From positions 1 through 45,012 of the forward strand of contig CAADGY010000031.1 in the NCBI GenBank assembly GCA_900696665.1: DNA of 45,012 bases, read 5' to 3'. Made by a program: the position numbers and the translations under genes. Every line of letters begins with the position of its first letter. Positions within the stretch are counted from its first letter, which is position 1. The notes under the pieces were generated by a model. It was not told the origin of the DNA and searched no databases. It saw only the letters and a list, made by a program, of their open reading frames with translations. This document shows, piece after piece, positions 33,201-42,700 of the stretch. Source of the stretch: an uncultured Acidobacteriota bacterium. GTDB lineage: Bacteria; Acidobacteriota; Terriglobia; Bryobacterales; Bryobacteraceae.

Positions 33201-34965
33201 AGATGCCAACCGTCGATCCCGCTTCCACCCCCAAGCTCTTCAGGTAGTGCGCCGTCTGGTTGGCGCGCCGGTTCAAATCTTCGTAAGTGAGCCGCTGGCC
33301 GCCGCAAAGGAACGCGCTCGCGGTTGGAGTCGCTGCTGCTTGTGTTTCAAACTGTTCGACAATGCTGCGGTCGCAGGGATATGCGCGGTCCGTCTGATTC
33401 CAGTCGATGAGCAGTTGCCGGCGTTCAACCTGCGTCAGAAGAGGCAGAGCCCCGAGCCGTTGATCCGGGTTGGCGGCGATCCCTTCCAGCAAGGTTTCAT
33501 AATGCCCGGCCATGCGCTCGATGGTTCCTGCGTCGAACAGGTCGGTGTTGTACTCAAACTGAGCATGAATGCCCGAGGGTGTTTCGAACGTGTGCAGAGC
33601 AAGGTCGAAGATAGCGGTTCCACGCTCCACGGTGAGGTTGGGCGACCCGCTATCCGAGTCCTGCAAGGATACCGTCGGAGCATTAAAAAGCTGGAATACC
33701 ACCTGAAATAATGGGTTGCGGCTCAGGTCCCGGTCGGGGGCGAGTTCCTCCACGAGCTTGGTGAAAGGCACGTCCTGGTGGGCATACCCCCCGAGCGCCG
33801 CTTCGCGAACACGCCGCAACAGCTCTCGAAATTCAGGATCGCCGCCGCAGTCCGTCCGGAATACCAGTGTGTTCACGAAGAAGCCGATGAGCTTCTCAAT
33901 CTCGCCGCGGTTCCGGTTGGCGATGTAGGAGCCCACTACGATGTCATCCTGACCGGTGTAACGGTACAGCAGGGCCTGAAACGCCGCCAGCAGCCCCATA
34001 AACAGCGTGGCGCCCTCCTTGTGGCACAGTGCTTTCAGAGACGCGGTCAACGCCGGGGACAATGTGACGCTGTGGTAAGCACCGCGGAACGTCTGCATGG
34101 CAGGCCGGGGGCGGTCTGTCGGCAACTGAAGCGTGGGAATGTCCTGAAGCCGCTGCTTCCAGTAGTTCAACTGGCGTTCCAGGACCTCTCCGCGTAGCCA
34201 TTGGCGCTGCCAGGCGGCGAAATCGCCGTATTGAATTTCCAGGGGCGGCAGTGGTGAAGGTCTGCCCAGAAGGAACGCCCCATACAGCGTGTTCAACTCC
34301 TGGAAAAATACGCCCATAGACCATCCGTCGCTCACGATATGGTGCATGGTCAGAAGGAAGACATAGTCGCTGTAACCCAGCCAAACGAGAGTAGTCCGCA
34401 GAAGCGGCCCACAACTCAAGTCAAACGGTTTCCTCGATTCTTCCGTCGCGATACGCAGTGCCTCGGCTTCTCTTTCAGCCGTTGCCAGATGGCGGAGATC
34501 GATGACAGGCAGCGGCAACTCCAGCGACGGGGCAACCACCTGCGCCGGCTCATCGTTGATCAGTTGGAACGTTGTACGGAGCGATTCGTGGCGGCGCACA
34601 ATCTCGTTGAGGCTGCGCTCAAGAATATGCGGGTCAATTGGCGTCTTAAGCCGAATGGCGCTGTCGATATTGAAGAAGGAATTTCCGGGCGCCAGTTGAT
34701 CTACAAACCAGATCCGCTGCTGGGAAAAGGATAACGGCAATCCAGACGAAGTGCGCGGAACCGGCACAACGGGCGGCGCCAAAGACGGTTGGCCCGATAA
34801 CGCCTCGCGCAGGAGAGCGATCAGCTCCGTCTTCCGCTCCGCCATGTCCGCCAGCAAAGCAGGAGTCAGCACTCCCTTTACCGCTTTATAGCGGAGGCGG
34901 TCGCCTTCCAACCACAGCTTAACGTCCAGGCTGCGCAGATAGCTCAGCAGTTCGGATGCGGTCAT
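30241..34965 (-). CDS. NRPS-4: docking-C-A-N-methyltransferase-PCP, no thioesterase
   Basis: Starting at the ATG that overlaps the NRPS-3 stop, the 1574-residue protein has a TubC-like N-terminal beta-hairpin docking domain (1-53, with LRSLDVKLWLEGDRLRYKA). Then come a condensation domain (about 75-510, HHIVSDG at 208-214), an adenylation domain (about 535-980 plus A10 near 1430-1442), an inserted N-methyltransferase (about 985-1385; VLEVGCGAG at 1063-1071, SVIQYFP at 1132-1138) and a carrier domain (Ser1493 in DLAGHSLLAT). After the carrier there is only a short charged tail. The pocket reads Val-Asp-Trp at positions 235/236/239 (FVDSIWE), with S301 and L322, resembling beta-alanine codes. 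It is probably the last module, activating and N-methylating a beta-amino acid. An in-frame upstream codon at 35019 was rejected. Confidence 0.9.
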   Translation of the reverse strand: MTASELLSYLRSLDVKLWLEGDRLRYKAVKGVLTPALLADMAERKTELIALLREALSGQPSLAPPVVPVPRTSSGLPLSFSQQRIWFVDQLAPGNSFFNIDSAIRLKTPIDPHILERSLNEIVRRHESLRTTFQLINDEPAQVVAPSLELPLPVIDLRHLATAEREAEALRIATEESRKPFDLSCGPLLRTTLVWLGYSDYVFLLTMHHIVSDGWSMGVFFQELNTLYGAFLLGRPSPLPPLEIQYGDFAAWQRQWLRGEVLERQLNYWKQRLQDIPTLQLPTDRPRPAMQTFRGAYHSVTLSPALTASLKALCHKEGATLFMGLLAAFQALLYRYTGQDDIVVGSYIANRNRGEIEKLIGFFVNTLVFRTDCGGDPEFRELLRRVREAALGGYAHQDVPFTKLVEELAPDRDLSRNPLFQVVFQLFNAPTVSLQDSDSGSPNLTVERGTAIFDLALHTFETPSGIHAQFEYNTDLFDAGTIERMAGHYETLLEGIAANPDQRLGALPLLTQVERRQLLIDWNQTDRAYPCDRSIVEQFETQAAATPTASAFLCGGQRLTYEDLNRRANQTAHYLKSLGVEAGSTVGICLERSLDFVVGLLAIFKAGCVYLPLDPTYPRERLVFMLKDAHAGALITKRALLPALAEVPNRTICLDDDAGAIANQGCDNPVCTVGPGDMAYLIYTSGSTGRPKGVAVEHRQILNRLDWMWRDYPFTREEVLSQKTAISFVDSIWEFFGGLLQGVPAAIIPDAVLKDPFALVEELADRNVTRIWVVPSLLHAMLDTVPDLQHRLPALRFWVSSGEALPAELFELFRRQMPHATLYNLYGTSEFWDATWYAPAEQNGNARQVPIGRPIQNMRIYVLDSNGQPVPISVPGELHVGGVGLARGYLNRPDLTAEKFVPSPFEGAARRLYRTGDLVRYLPDGNLEYLARMDQQIKLRGFRIELGEIEAALLQHPGVQSAVVDARADGAGEPRLVAYIVQDARYTGAGLQQANDSWSGDRVPEWQAVWNETYIQAGGEQDPMFNISGFNSSYTGRQIPAGEVREWVGQAVDHVLSLKPRRVLEVGCGAGLLLFRLAPHCDEYFGTDFSAAALNYIERHAGAMKNIRLFQSNADNWSFLKEESFDLVLLHSVIQYFPSMDYLLRVLEGAVAATNHGGKIFLGDVRSLPLLEAFHASLEAYRTSDSPPACQFEQRMQKRIALEQELVIDPAFFPALKEHLPRLTHVQIRPKRGRTWNEFTKFRYDVTLLLDHDSFTPSPPPELKDWRQQRMSRRALLDELNNRPGMLGFSRIPNARVARELELLDRLKNGHETVALDLLKYQPDELYGDSLDPEDIWSVSEKLGYSVSMRCTPGEAGCFDMVIRRGSPETGAGALYFEDTGRVKPWTQYANNPLQGMFAQNLAPLLQQWIGERLPEYMAPSAYVVLDKLPLTPSGKLNRRALPEPEARPRLNGTYVAPRTHTERVLAGLWAAILNTKLIGVNDNFFTDLAGHSLLATRLMSRVRDTFQIELPLRRFFEAPTISSLAEAIDRHLADPRVAGPQSRIPKISRRERVKISLPDEAVFGAAAPGEAKI

Positions 34966-37900
34966 AACTCTCCTTGTTCGTATTCGTTCATAGCGGCAGG
35001 GGTGCTCCGTGCTCTCCATTCCCCCGTCTCGATGAGGCCGGCAAGCCCGGCTACTGTCGGCGATTCAAAGAATGCAGCAAACGGAAGCTCAACTTCGAAG
35101 GCTTCCCTCACGCGCGAGATCAGTTGTGTAGCAAGCAGGGAGTGCCCCCCGAGCTCGAAGAAACTGTCATTGATGCCTACTTTCGCGATCCCCAATACAT
35201 CGGCCCAGATGACGGCGAGTTGTTCCTCCATCCGGTTCCTTGGCGGCACATGCGATTCGAGCGGCGCCGGATGGGCTTCACCAAGATGGAAAAGCGCGGC
35301 GCGATCTACCTTCTGATTCGGTGATAACGGCACTTTGTCGATGACGACGAACGCAGCAGGGACCATGTATTCCGGGAGCCGCGTCTTCAGGAAGCGCCGC
35401 AATTCCATAGCGGAAAGCGCCGCTTCCGGTTGGGGCACGACATAAGCCACAAGCAGCGTGCCGCCCCGCTCCTCCCTTCGCGCAATAACCACCGGCTGCC
35501 GGACCGCCGGATGACTAGCGAGAACGGCCTCTATCTCGCCGGGTTCGACGCGGAATCCACGAATTTTAATTTGATCGTCGATCCGGCCTGCGAATTCGAT
35601 GTTCCCATCCGGGAGGAGCCTCGCCAGATCGCCTGTCTTGTACAGGCGTGCACCGGCTTCAGTGCTGAACGGATCCGGGATAAACTTCTCCGCTGTCAGG
35701 TCGGGCCGGTTCAGATAACCGCGCGCCAGGCCGTCTCCTCCCAGATAGAGATGACCGGTAACACCTACCGGTACGAGTTGCAGATTGTGGTCCAGCAGGT
35801 AAACTTGCGTATTGGAGATGGGCCGTCCGATAGGTACGCTCGCCGCTGCTTCGTCAACCCGCGCCGCCGCATAGCCCACCGCGAAGGTTGTGCTTTCCGT
35901 GGGCCCGTACATGTTCAGGAGGCAGCCTGGCGGTCCCGCTTCCAAAACAGAGCGGAAGTATTTTGCTTCGGCCGGTTCGCCACCCACCAGCAAGTAACGC
36001 AAAGGGCCGAACAGGGACGGCATCTCGCTCGCCAGCCGGTTGAACAATGCCGTCGTTACGAACATAACGCTGATTCCCTCTTCCCGAATCTTCGATGCCA
36101 GCAGCCACGGGGAAAGGGTGACGTCCTTTTTCACCGGCACCAGGCAGCCCCCGTGCAACAGCGCGCCCCAGATCTCGAATGTAGCGGCATCAAACGAGCA
36201 ATTCGACTGCATCGCCATACGGTCCGAATCCGTCAGACGGACGTAGTTGGTGTTGAGCAATAGCCGGCTGATGGCCCGGTGCGGAATCGCCACTGCTTTT
36301 GGCGTGCCGGTCGATCCCGAAGTGTACATGGCGTATGCAATGCTCTCGCCTCCGGAATGGTAGGGAGGATTGCCGGGGTCAGGCTGCGCGGCGCCGTCCC
36401 ATAGCGTCTCCAGGCGAACCAGCCGGGCGCCATTTGTAGGGAGCGCGTCCGCCACGCCATTATCCGTGACGATCAGGCGAGCCCCGGCATCAGCAATCAT
36501 GAGGGCCAACCGTTCACGCGGATCATCGGAGTCAAGCGGCAGATATCCAGCCCCGGTCTTGAGGATTCCGAGAATGCCGGCGACCATTCGTGCGGGATCC
36601 GATGTCGAGATGCCCACGATCTGCTCCGGACCGGCGCCGAGTGAGATCAGGCGCCAGGCCAACCGGTTCGCCTTACGGTTCAATTCGCCGTAGCTGAGAG
36701 GTTCTTCGCCGTCATCGATCGCGATCGCTTGCGGATGGCGCGCGGCCTGCTCTTCAAACAACCGGTGGATGCATTCCGGGCGGGGGTACTTTGTCTTTGT
36801 GTTATTCCCTGAGAGCAACCCTCGCCGCTCTTCGGGCGTCAGCAAAGGAAGGGAATGCACCGGCGTGGCGGCATTGCAAACAATGCCCTCCAACATCGTT
36901 TGGAAATGGCCGGCCATTCTCCGGATCGCGTCATCAGTGAAATGTTCCTGATCGTAAGAGAACAGAATCTGCAATTCGGAACCGGGAACGACCGCCAGCG
37001 TTAGCGGGTAGTTCGTTCTCTGAAAATGCCGGACTTCGCTGTGCTGGTGTGCCGCCTCCCCAGGAACAGACATGGGATAGTTTTCAAAGGCCAGGAGGCT
37101 GTTGAACAGGGGAACTCCCGCGGGTATCGCGCTCCAGGATTGGATCTGTACAAGGGAACTGTATTGGTGGCCGCGGAACTCCCACTGAGCCGTGTGGAAT
37201 TCCTCCAGCCACTGAGCAGCGGAAAGGTCTCTCCGGATTCGCGCCGGCACGGGTATGGTGTTGATGAACAGCCCTACCATAGACTCGACCCCGGCGAGTT
37301 CGGGCGGCCTTCCGGAGACGACACTCCCGAACATCACTTCGTCTTGGCCGCTATAGCGGCCAAGGAGGAGCGCCCACACGCCATGCATCAAGCTGCTGAG
37401 AGTGAGACGATGCTGGACGGCGAACGCCTGCAGCGCGGCAGTCAATGGCGCTGAAAACAGCTCCCAATGCTCGCCGTACCGGCGGCGTTGTTGTCCGGGC
37501 CTGATTGCGGGCCGTTCGATGCCGGTCGATGCCGTGAAAGTGAAATCAGCCAAAGTCCGTTTCCAGAACGCTTCCGCCGCAGAACTGTTCTGCTCCTGCA
37601 GCCACGCGATGTAGTCTGCGTAAGGACGGGTTGGCGGGAATTGCGGTTCTTCTCCGAGCGAGTAGGATGCATAAGCCGAAGTGACTTCGCGAAAGACGGT
37701 CTGCAAGCTCCATCCGTCCATGAGCAGGTGGCTGAAGCTAAACACACACTGAAACGAGACGTCCGTCAATTCGAACAGGGCCAGACGGAAGGCCGGCGGA
37801 TGCGACAGGTCGAAGCCGGCATCCCGGTCCGCCCGTAGAAAATCGTCCAGCATCACCGCTTGTTCCTCGCGGGTTTTCCCGCGCCAGTCCCTTTCTTCGA

Positions 37901-38174
37901 AAGGCGTTTCGACTTGCCGGTGCACCACCTGAAGCGGCTTGGTAAGGTCATTCCAGTAGAAAGATGTACGCAACACTGCGTGTCTTTCGACGACTCGTCT
38001 CCATGCCTGACGAAAAGCATTCCGGTTGAGTCTCCCATGAACCGGAAAACTCACCTGCTCGAAATAGACCCAGGAACCCGGGTCATACAAGGTATGAAAC
38101 AGAATGCCCTGCTGAAGAGGGGAAAGCTCGTAGATGTCTTCGATCTCATCAGACCGGGCTGAAGCTGTCAGCAT
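34962..38174 (-). CDS. NRPS-3: C-A-PCP module ending in YEQGEL
   Basis: The 1070-residue single module has its condensation domain at about 11-445 (SPLQQGILFHTLYDPG near the start; active site SHLLMDG at 148-154, with the first His of HHxxxDG replaced by Ser but the catalytic second His kept). The adenylation domain is about 465-960 (YTSGSTGTPK at 617; pocket FDAATF at 661-666, GPTES). The carrier domain is about 975-1050 (Ser1012 in ELGGHSLLATQ). Pocket residues by eye read D-A-F-T-L-G-M-T-F, which suggests an aliphatic or other hydrophobic residue, tentatively. The tail after the carrier is unrelated to that of NRPS-2 except for the last six residues, YEQGEL. ATG 38174 with GAGG eight bases upstream is preferred over the frame opening at 38282. 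Confidence 0.9.
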   Translation of the reverse strand: MLTASARSDEIEDIYELSPLQQGILFHTLYDPGSWVYFEQVSFPVHGRLNRNAFRQAWRRVVERHAVLRTSFYWNDLTKPLQVVHRQVETPFEERDWRGKTREEQAVMLDDFLRADRDAGFDLSHPPAFRLALFELTDVSFQCVFSFSHLLMDGWSLQTVFREVTSAYASYSLGEEPQFPPTRPYADYIAWLQEQNSSAAEAFWKRTLADFTFTASTGIERPAIRPGQQRRRYGEHWELFSAPLTAALQAFAVQHRLTLSSLMHGVWALLLGRYSGQDEVMFGSVVSGRPPELAGVESMVGLFINTIPVPARIRRDLSAAQWLEEFHTAQWEFRGHQYSSLVQIQSWSAIPAGVPLFNSLLAFENYPMSVPGEAAHQHSEVRHFQRTNYPLTLAVVPGSELQILFSYDQEHFTDDAIRRMAGHFQTMLEGIVCNAATPVHSLPLLTPEERRGLLSGNNTKTKYPRPECIHRLFEEQAARHPQAIAIDDGEEPLSYGELNRKANRLAWRLISLGAGPEQIVGISTSDPARMVAGILGILKTGAGYLPLDSDDPRERLALMIADAGARLIVTDNGVADALPTNGARLVRLETLWDGAAQPDPGNPPYHSGGESIAYAMYTSGSTGTPKAVAIPHRAISRLLLNTNYVRLTDSDRMAMQSNCSFDAATFEIWGALLHGGCLVPVKKDVTLSPWLLASKIREEGISVMFVTTALFNRLASEMPSLFGPLRYLLVGGEPAEAKYFRSVLEAGPPGCLLNMYGPTESTTFAVGYAAARVDEAAASVPIGRPISNTQVYLLDHNLQLVPVGVTGHLYLGGDGLARGYLNRPDLTAEKFIPDPFSTEAGARLYKTGDLARLLPDGNIEFAGRIDDQIKIRGFRVEPGEIEAVLASHPAVRQPVVIARREERGGTLLVAYVVPQPEAALSAMELRRFLKTRLPEYMVPAAFVVIDKVPLSPNQKVDRAALFHLGEAHPAPLESHVPPRNRMEEQLAVIWADVLGIAKVGINDSFFELGGHSLLATQLISRVREAFEVELPFAAFFESPTVAGLAGLIETGEWRARSTPAAMNEYEQGEL

Positions 38175-38211
38175 CGTGGAGGCCTCGGAAAATGAATTCG
38201 TACCGCAATCG

Positions 38212-39699
38212 TCACGCCTTTCTCCGTGGTGGCGGAACAAACGGACATCGGTTCGCAAAAAATCCCAAACGCTCCTGCACATCGCTGAAGCGCCGCTGCG
38301 TAATCTGTCCGGTGACCGATAGAAGCCGGTGGTCCAACGAGCCGGCTGAATCCAGATACGATGTCAGTTTTTGGCTGCCGGCCCGGGGAAGTTCGCTCGC
38401 CAGGCCACGAGCCCGCGCAAGCGGCGCCATCGGATCCTTGGCGATGGCGCCATCGCGCATATGCATCACCGCTTTCACCGCATCAGGAGAACCGGTCAAC
38501 GATTTCGTCGATTCGCCGCCAAGATTGTTCCGCGGCATGTGGAGATGTTCGTCACGCCAGGCGGTGATGAAGGCGCGCAGTTTCAGACAGCAGTTGCCCA
38601 CCAGATGCAGATCCCAGGCGGCCGCATCGCCGTGGTAGTTGCACTCCAGGGCGCGAAGCGCCTCTTCCACTTCCGCGCCGGTGCGGATACTGGCGGTCTT
38701 GCCGGTCACACAGGTGCAATATTCATCCCACAGTTGCTCATACAAATGCGTAAACATGTGGTAGCGCAGACAAACGGAATGACTGCCGCTGGTCAACCCC
38801 AGGTTTTCGCGGATCTGGTGATAATCGGCCGTGGCGAGCTGGTCCGCCATCGGGGGCACGGCTGCGAGAACTCCCTCGGACAGCACGTGAATGCAATCGA
38901 GATGCTCCACTGCATGACGCAAGCGGTTTGTGCGGATATCCCGGATGGCTTCTTCGCAACGGTCGTTGATCTCTTCGCCCAGCGTCTCGGGAATCTGGTG
39001 AAGTCCGCGGAACTGCGTGAAGTACGTGTCTCCCGAAAGAACACGGTCGAACACAGCACTTCGCATGCCCTCGGCGACAACAAACTCGCTATAGGACGCC
39101 ACGGGGACAGGCACTCGCACCTCGGCGAGGTTTCGCTCCCAGATGGTGGACTCGTGGTTGCAAACCCTCGCCAGGTGCAGGAGGTTGAACTCGTAGTCAT
39201 CCAGGGAACGATCCGCCACGGCGTGCTCTGCGTCCAAAGCGCCGCTGTCGATCAACTCGATCACGCTCGCATCAAAGCGGTGAAGTGCCTCACAGTAATT
39301 GTTGAAGGCGGGAGAGTCAGCAATGCGTAAGGCCCCTCCGCTCGCGGACTCCACTTGCCCGATCCCGAGTTGCTGCGGAATCATGCTGAGCCGGTTCAAC
39401 AAGCGATGAAATCCCCGCATCCAGAACAATTTCACGCACGCCGCGGTCCCCCTCCCGCCAGCTACGTCGTCAGCGGCCCGCGCAACCAGATCGTGGAGAT
39501 TCAAGAGCGCGATTTCAACCGATTGGAAGACCGAACGGAGCGTGCTCTCCCTGGATGCTTTCGGCAATGGATAGGCCCGCCTGGCCGCCTCCAGCACGCC
39601 AAGCCCCTGAAGATCGTAATAGTTCTCGGCAATGACACCCCGCTCGTTATAAACGGGCTCCCGCATTGCGGCAGCGGTGCTTTGACCGTCCATCGGCAT
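38212..39699 (-). CDS. Divergent tryptophan 2,3-dioxygenase-superfamily protein
   Basis: The 495-residue protein resembles haem dioxygenases of the tryptophan-dioxygenase superfamily (TDO, MarE, PrnB). It has a helical segment VEIALLNLHDLV (His69, a possible distal-site residue), FWMRGFHRLLNRLSMIPQQL, an SGSHSVCLRYHMF segment (304-316) in place of the TDO SGFQSxQFR, WRDEHLHMPR with His385 as candidate proximal haem ligand, and NLGGESTKSLTG (392-403) in place of GTGGSSG. It is longer than usual TDOs. A strong ribosome site (GGAAGGAGG) precedes ATG 39699. It lies between NRPS-2 and NRPS-3 on the same strand with gaps of 35 and 37 bases, so it probably oxidises a tryptophan-like precursor or residue of the peptide. 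Confidence 0.65.
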   Translation of the reverse strand: MPMDGQSTAAAMREPVYNERGVIAENYYDLQGLGVLEAARRAYPLPKASRESTLRSVFQSVEIALLNLHDLVARAADDVAGGRGTAACVKLFWMRGFHRLLNRLSMIPQQLGIGQVESASGGALRIADSPAFNNYCEALHRFDASVIELIDSGALDAEHAVADRSLDDYEFNLLHLARVCNHESTIWERNLAEVRVPVPVASYSEFVVAEGMRSAVFDRVLSGDTYFTQFRGLHQIPETLGEEINDRCEEAIRDIRTNRLRHAVEHLDCIHVLSEGVLAAVPPMADQLATADYHQIRENLGLTSGSHSVCLRYHMFTHLYEQLWDEYCTCVTGKTASIRTGAEVEEALRALECNYHGDAAAWDLHLVGNCCLKLRAFITAWRDEHLHMPRNNLGGESTKSLTGSPDAVKAVMHMRDGAIAKDPMAPLARARGLASELPRAGSQKLTSYLDSAGSLDHRLLSVTGQITQRRFSDVQERLGFFANRCPFVPPPRRKA

Positions 39700-39734
39700 G
39701 ACCGACCTCCTTCCGTTCCGGCTGTCCGGCGCCT

Positions 39735-42700
39735 TTACAGTTCACCTTGCTCATAGTCCGCGCCGGCGGCTTGGGCGTCCGCCGGCGCCTTCGAGAGCGA
39801 AGTGATGAGTTCCGCCAGGGATGCGAGGTCCGGCTCATCAAACAGGCTCCGCAGCGGAAGCTCCACGTCAAACGCTTCCCGCACCCTGGACAACAACTGC
39901 GTTGCGAGCAGCGAATGGCCGCCCGAATCGAAGAAATTATCGTGAACACCTGCCCGCTCGACTCGCAGCACTTCCGCCCAAAGGGTTGCGAGCTTCGACT
40001 CCACGCTGGTTCGAGGCGCGACATAAGTACCCGGGCCCGGCTTTCGTACCGGTGCCGGTAGCGCCCGGAGGTTCGCCTTGCCGTTCGACAGGAGGGGCAG
40101 TGATTCCAGGAAGACGAAGGCAGACGGGACCATGTACTCAGGAAGCCGTGACCGCAGGAAGCGTCGCAATTCGGCGGGTGGCGGCTCCGGCGCATCACAC
40201 ACGAGATAGGCCACCAGGCGGCGGTCTCCGGGCGAGTCTTCGCGAACTGTGACAGCCGCCTGACGCACGCCTGCATGCTGTGCCAGTACTGTTTCAATCT
40301 CCCCCGGCTCGATACGGAACCCGCGAAGTTTAAGTTGCTGATCGCGGCGGCCAAGAAACTCCAGTTCTCCATTCTGGAGATAGCGGGCCAGGTCGCCCGT
40401 CCGGTATAGCCGTGCGCCCGCCTCGCCGCTGAACGCATCCGGAATGAACTTGGCTGCGGTCAATTCCGGCGTATTCAGGTAGCCGCGTGCCACACCCATT
40501 CCACCTACGCAAATTTCGCCGGGCACCCCGATAGGCACCGGCCGGAGGCGCGAGTCCAGCAGATAAATCCGGGTGTTCGCGATGGGGCGTCCGATAGGCG
40601 GCTTTCGGCTCCCGTCAATGAATGCACCGGCGACCCAAACCGTCGTCTCCGTCGGTCCGTACGCATTGAAGATCCGCCGTCCGGGCGCCCATGCCGCAGC
40701 CAGATCCGCCGGGCAGGCTTCTCCAAGTACGCTGATCAACTTCAGGTACGGCATCTCCCGCACCGGCATGGCTGCCAGCGCCGAAGGCGGCAGGGATACG
40801 GTGGTGATCTTTTCCTGCTGTAACAACCGCGACAACCCTTCACCCGGCAGAATCGAATCCGGATCGGCAAAGAAGAGTTCTGCTCCGGAGAGCAGTGTCA
40901 TCATCAGTTCGTACACGGAGGCGTCGAAGCTCCAGGGCGCGAATTGAAGCACCCGGTCGCCTGGGCCGAGCCCGAGGGTCTTTACCGTTGCTTCCGCGGT
41001 GTTGCAGAGGCCTCTGTGCTCGACGATGACGCCCTTGGGTGTGCCGGTGGAACCGGAAGTGTATATGACATACGCAGCATCCCGGAGTGTTGCCGTATCT
41101 TCCAGGTTGGAGACGTCCGGATGAAGCGCGGCATGCAATTGCTCTTTTGTAAGCAACAGGTCGAGGCCAGCGTCTTTGACCATGAACGACAAGCGCTCCG
41201 GCGGAAGTGCCGGGTCCAACGGCACATAAGCCGAGCCGGCTTTCCAAACCGCCAGCACGGCGGCAATCCATTCAGGCGAGCGCTCCATGGAGATGCCGGC
41301 CAAGGAACCAGCTCCGAGGCCAAGCGCCTGAAGAGAGCGCGCGAGTTGATTCGCTTGCGCGTTGAGGCTTCGATAAGTGACCCGCTGTCCCCGGAAAGCG
41401 AGCGCCGGAGCATCGGGCGTCCGTTCCACCTGCGCCTCGAACAAGCGGTGTACACACTGCGTGCCCGCCGGCTGCACCTTAGTGTTGTTCCATTCGAAAA
41501 TCAACTGCCGGACTTCAGCCGGAGGCAGCACAGATACGTCGCCCAGGCGTTGTTCCGCATCGCCGCCCATACTGGCCAGAATGGTTTCGAGATGTCCGAG
41601 CAGTCGTGTAATAGTGCTGTGTTCGAACCGGTGGAGATCGTAGAGGATCCGCACCAGTAGCTGCGCACCGGGCACGATGACGGCGGAAAGGGGATAGTTG
41701 GTCCTTTCAAACTGACGGAACCCCTCGAAGTTCTCTGCCTGCGGCGTGCTCAAACTACCGGTAGGATAGTTCTCAAAGGCAAGTACGGACTGGAACAACG
41801 GCATCCCCGCGGGTGTGCCGCTCCAGGTGTGAATGTCTGTGAGCGAGGTGAATTCGTAACGCCGCGCTTCCAGGTTGTGCTCCTGCAATCGCCGCAGCCA
41901 GCCGGAGAGCGGCGCTTCCTCAACGAGTTGAGTCCTCACCGGAAGCGTGTTAATAAACAGCCCGACCATCGACTCTACCCCGCGTAGTTCCGGTGGGCGG
42001 CCGGAAACCACACTGCCGAATACGACGTCCCGCTCGCCGCTATAACGGCTTAGCAACAGGGCCCAGGCGCCGAGTATTACGATATTGAGGGTCACGTGAG
42101 CCCGCTGCGCCAAAGAGTGCAGAGCCGCCGTAGTCTCGCGTGGCAGCCGCATCTCTTGTTCGAAATAGACCTCCTCCGTCCGGTTAGCGCCGGGAGACTG
42201 TTCCACACGCAAGGGTGCCGCGCCCTCAAAACCGCTCAGCATTTCACGCCAAAACGTCTTGCTGGCTTCGGAGTCCTGCGCTTGCAGCCAGCCGATGTAG
42301 TCGCTATAGGGCCGGCTTGCTTCCAACTGCATCTCCCGTCCGAGGCAGTAAGCCTCATAAAGAGCGGAGACTTCGCGATTCACTACCTGCAAGCTCCAGC
42401 CGTCCATCAGGAGATGGTGAAAGCTGAGTATGTACTGGAAATCTTCCGCGGAAAGCTGGAGGAGTGTCAGGCGGATCAACGGAGCGCTGGAGAGAACAAA
42501 GCCGCGGTCCCGGTCGGCTTTCAGGAAATCTTCCAGGCGGCTCTCGCACCCGCCTGGATCGGCGCCGCTCCAGTCATGCTGTTCGATCGAAAACTCCACC
42601 TCGCGGTGGACAACTTGTAACGGCTTATCCAGGCCTTCCCAATGGAAGGAGGTGCGCAGTGCGGGATGCCTTTCGAGAACGCGCTTCCATGCGCGGGTGA

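Noticed and set aside
38175-38282. Upstream extension of NRPS-3 to 38282
   Set aside because: It would overlap the dioxygenase-like gene by 71 bases and adds a Cys/Arg-rich non-domain stretch. ATG 38174 has a ribosome site and a normal NRPS N-terminus.
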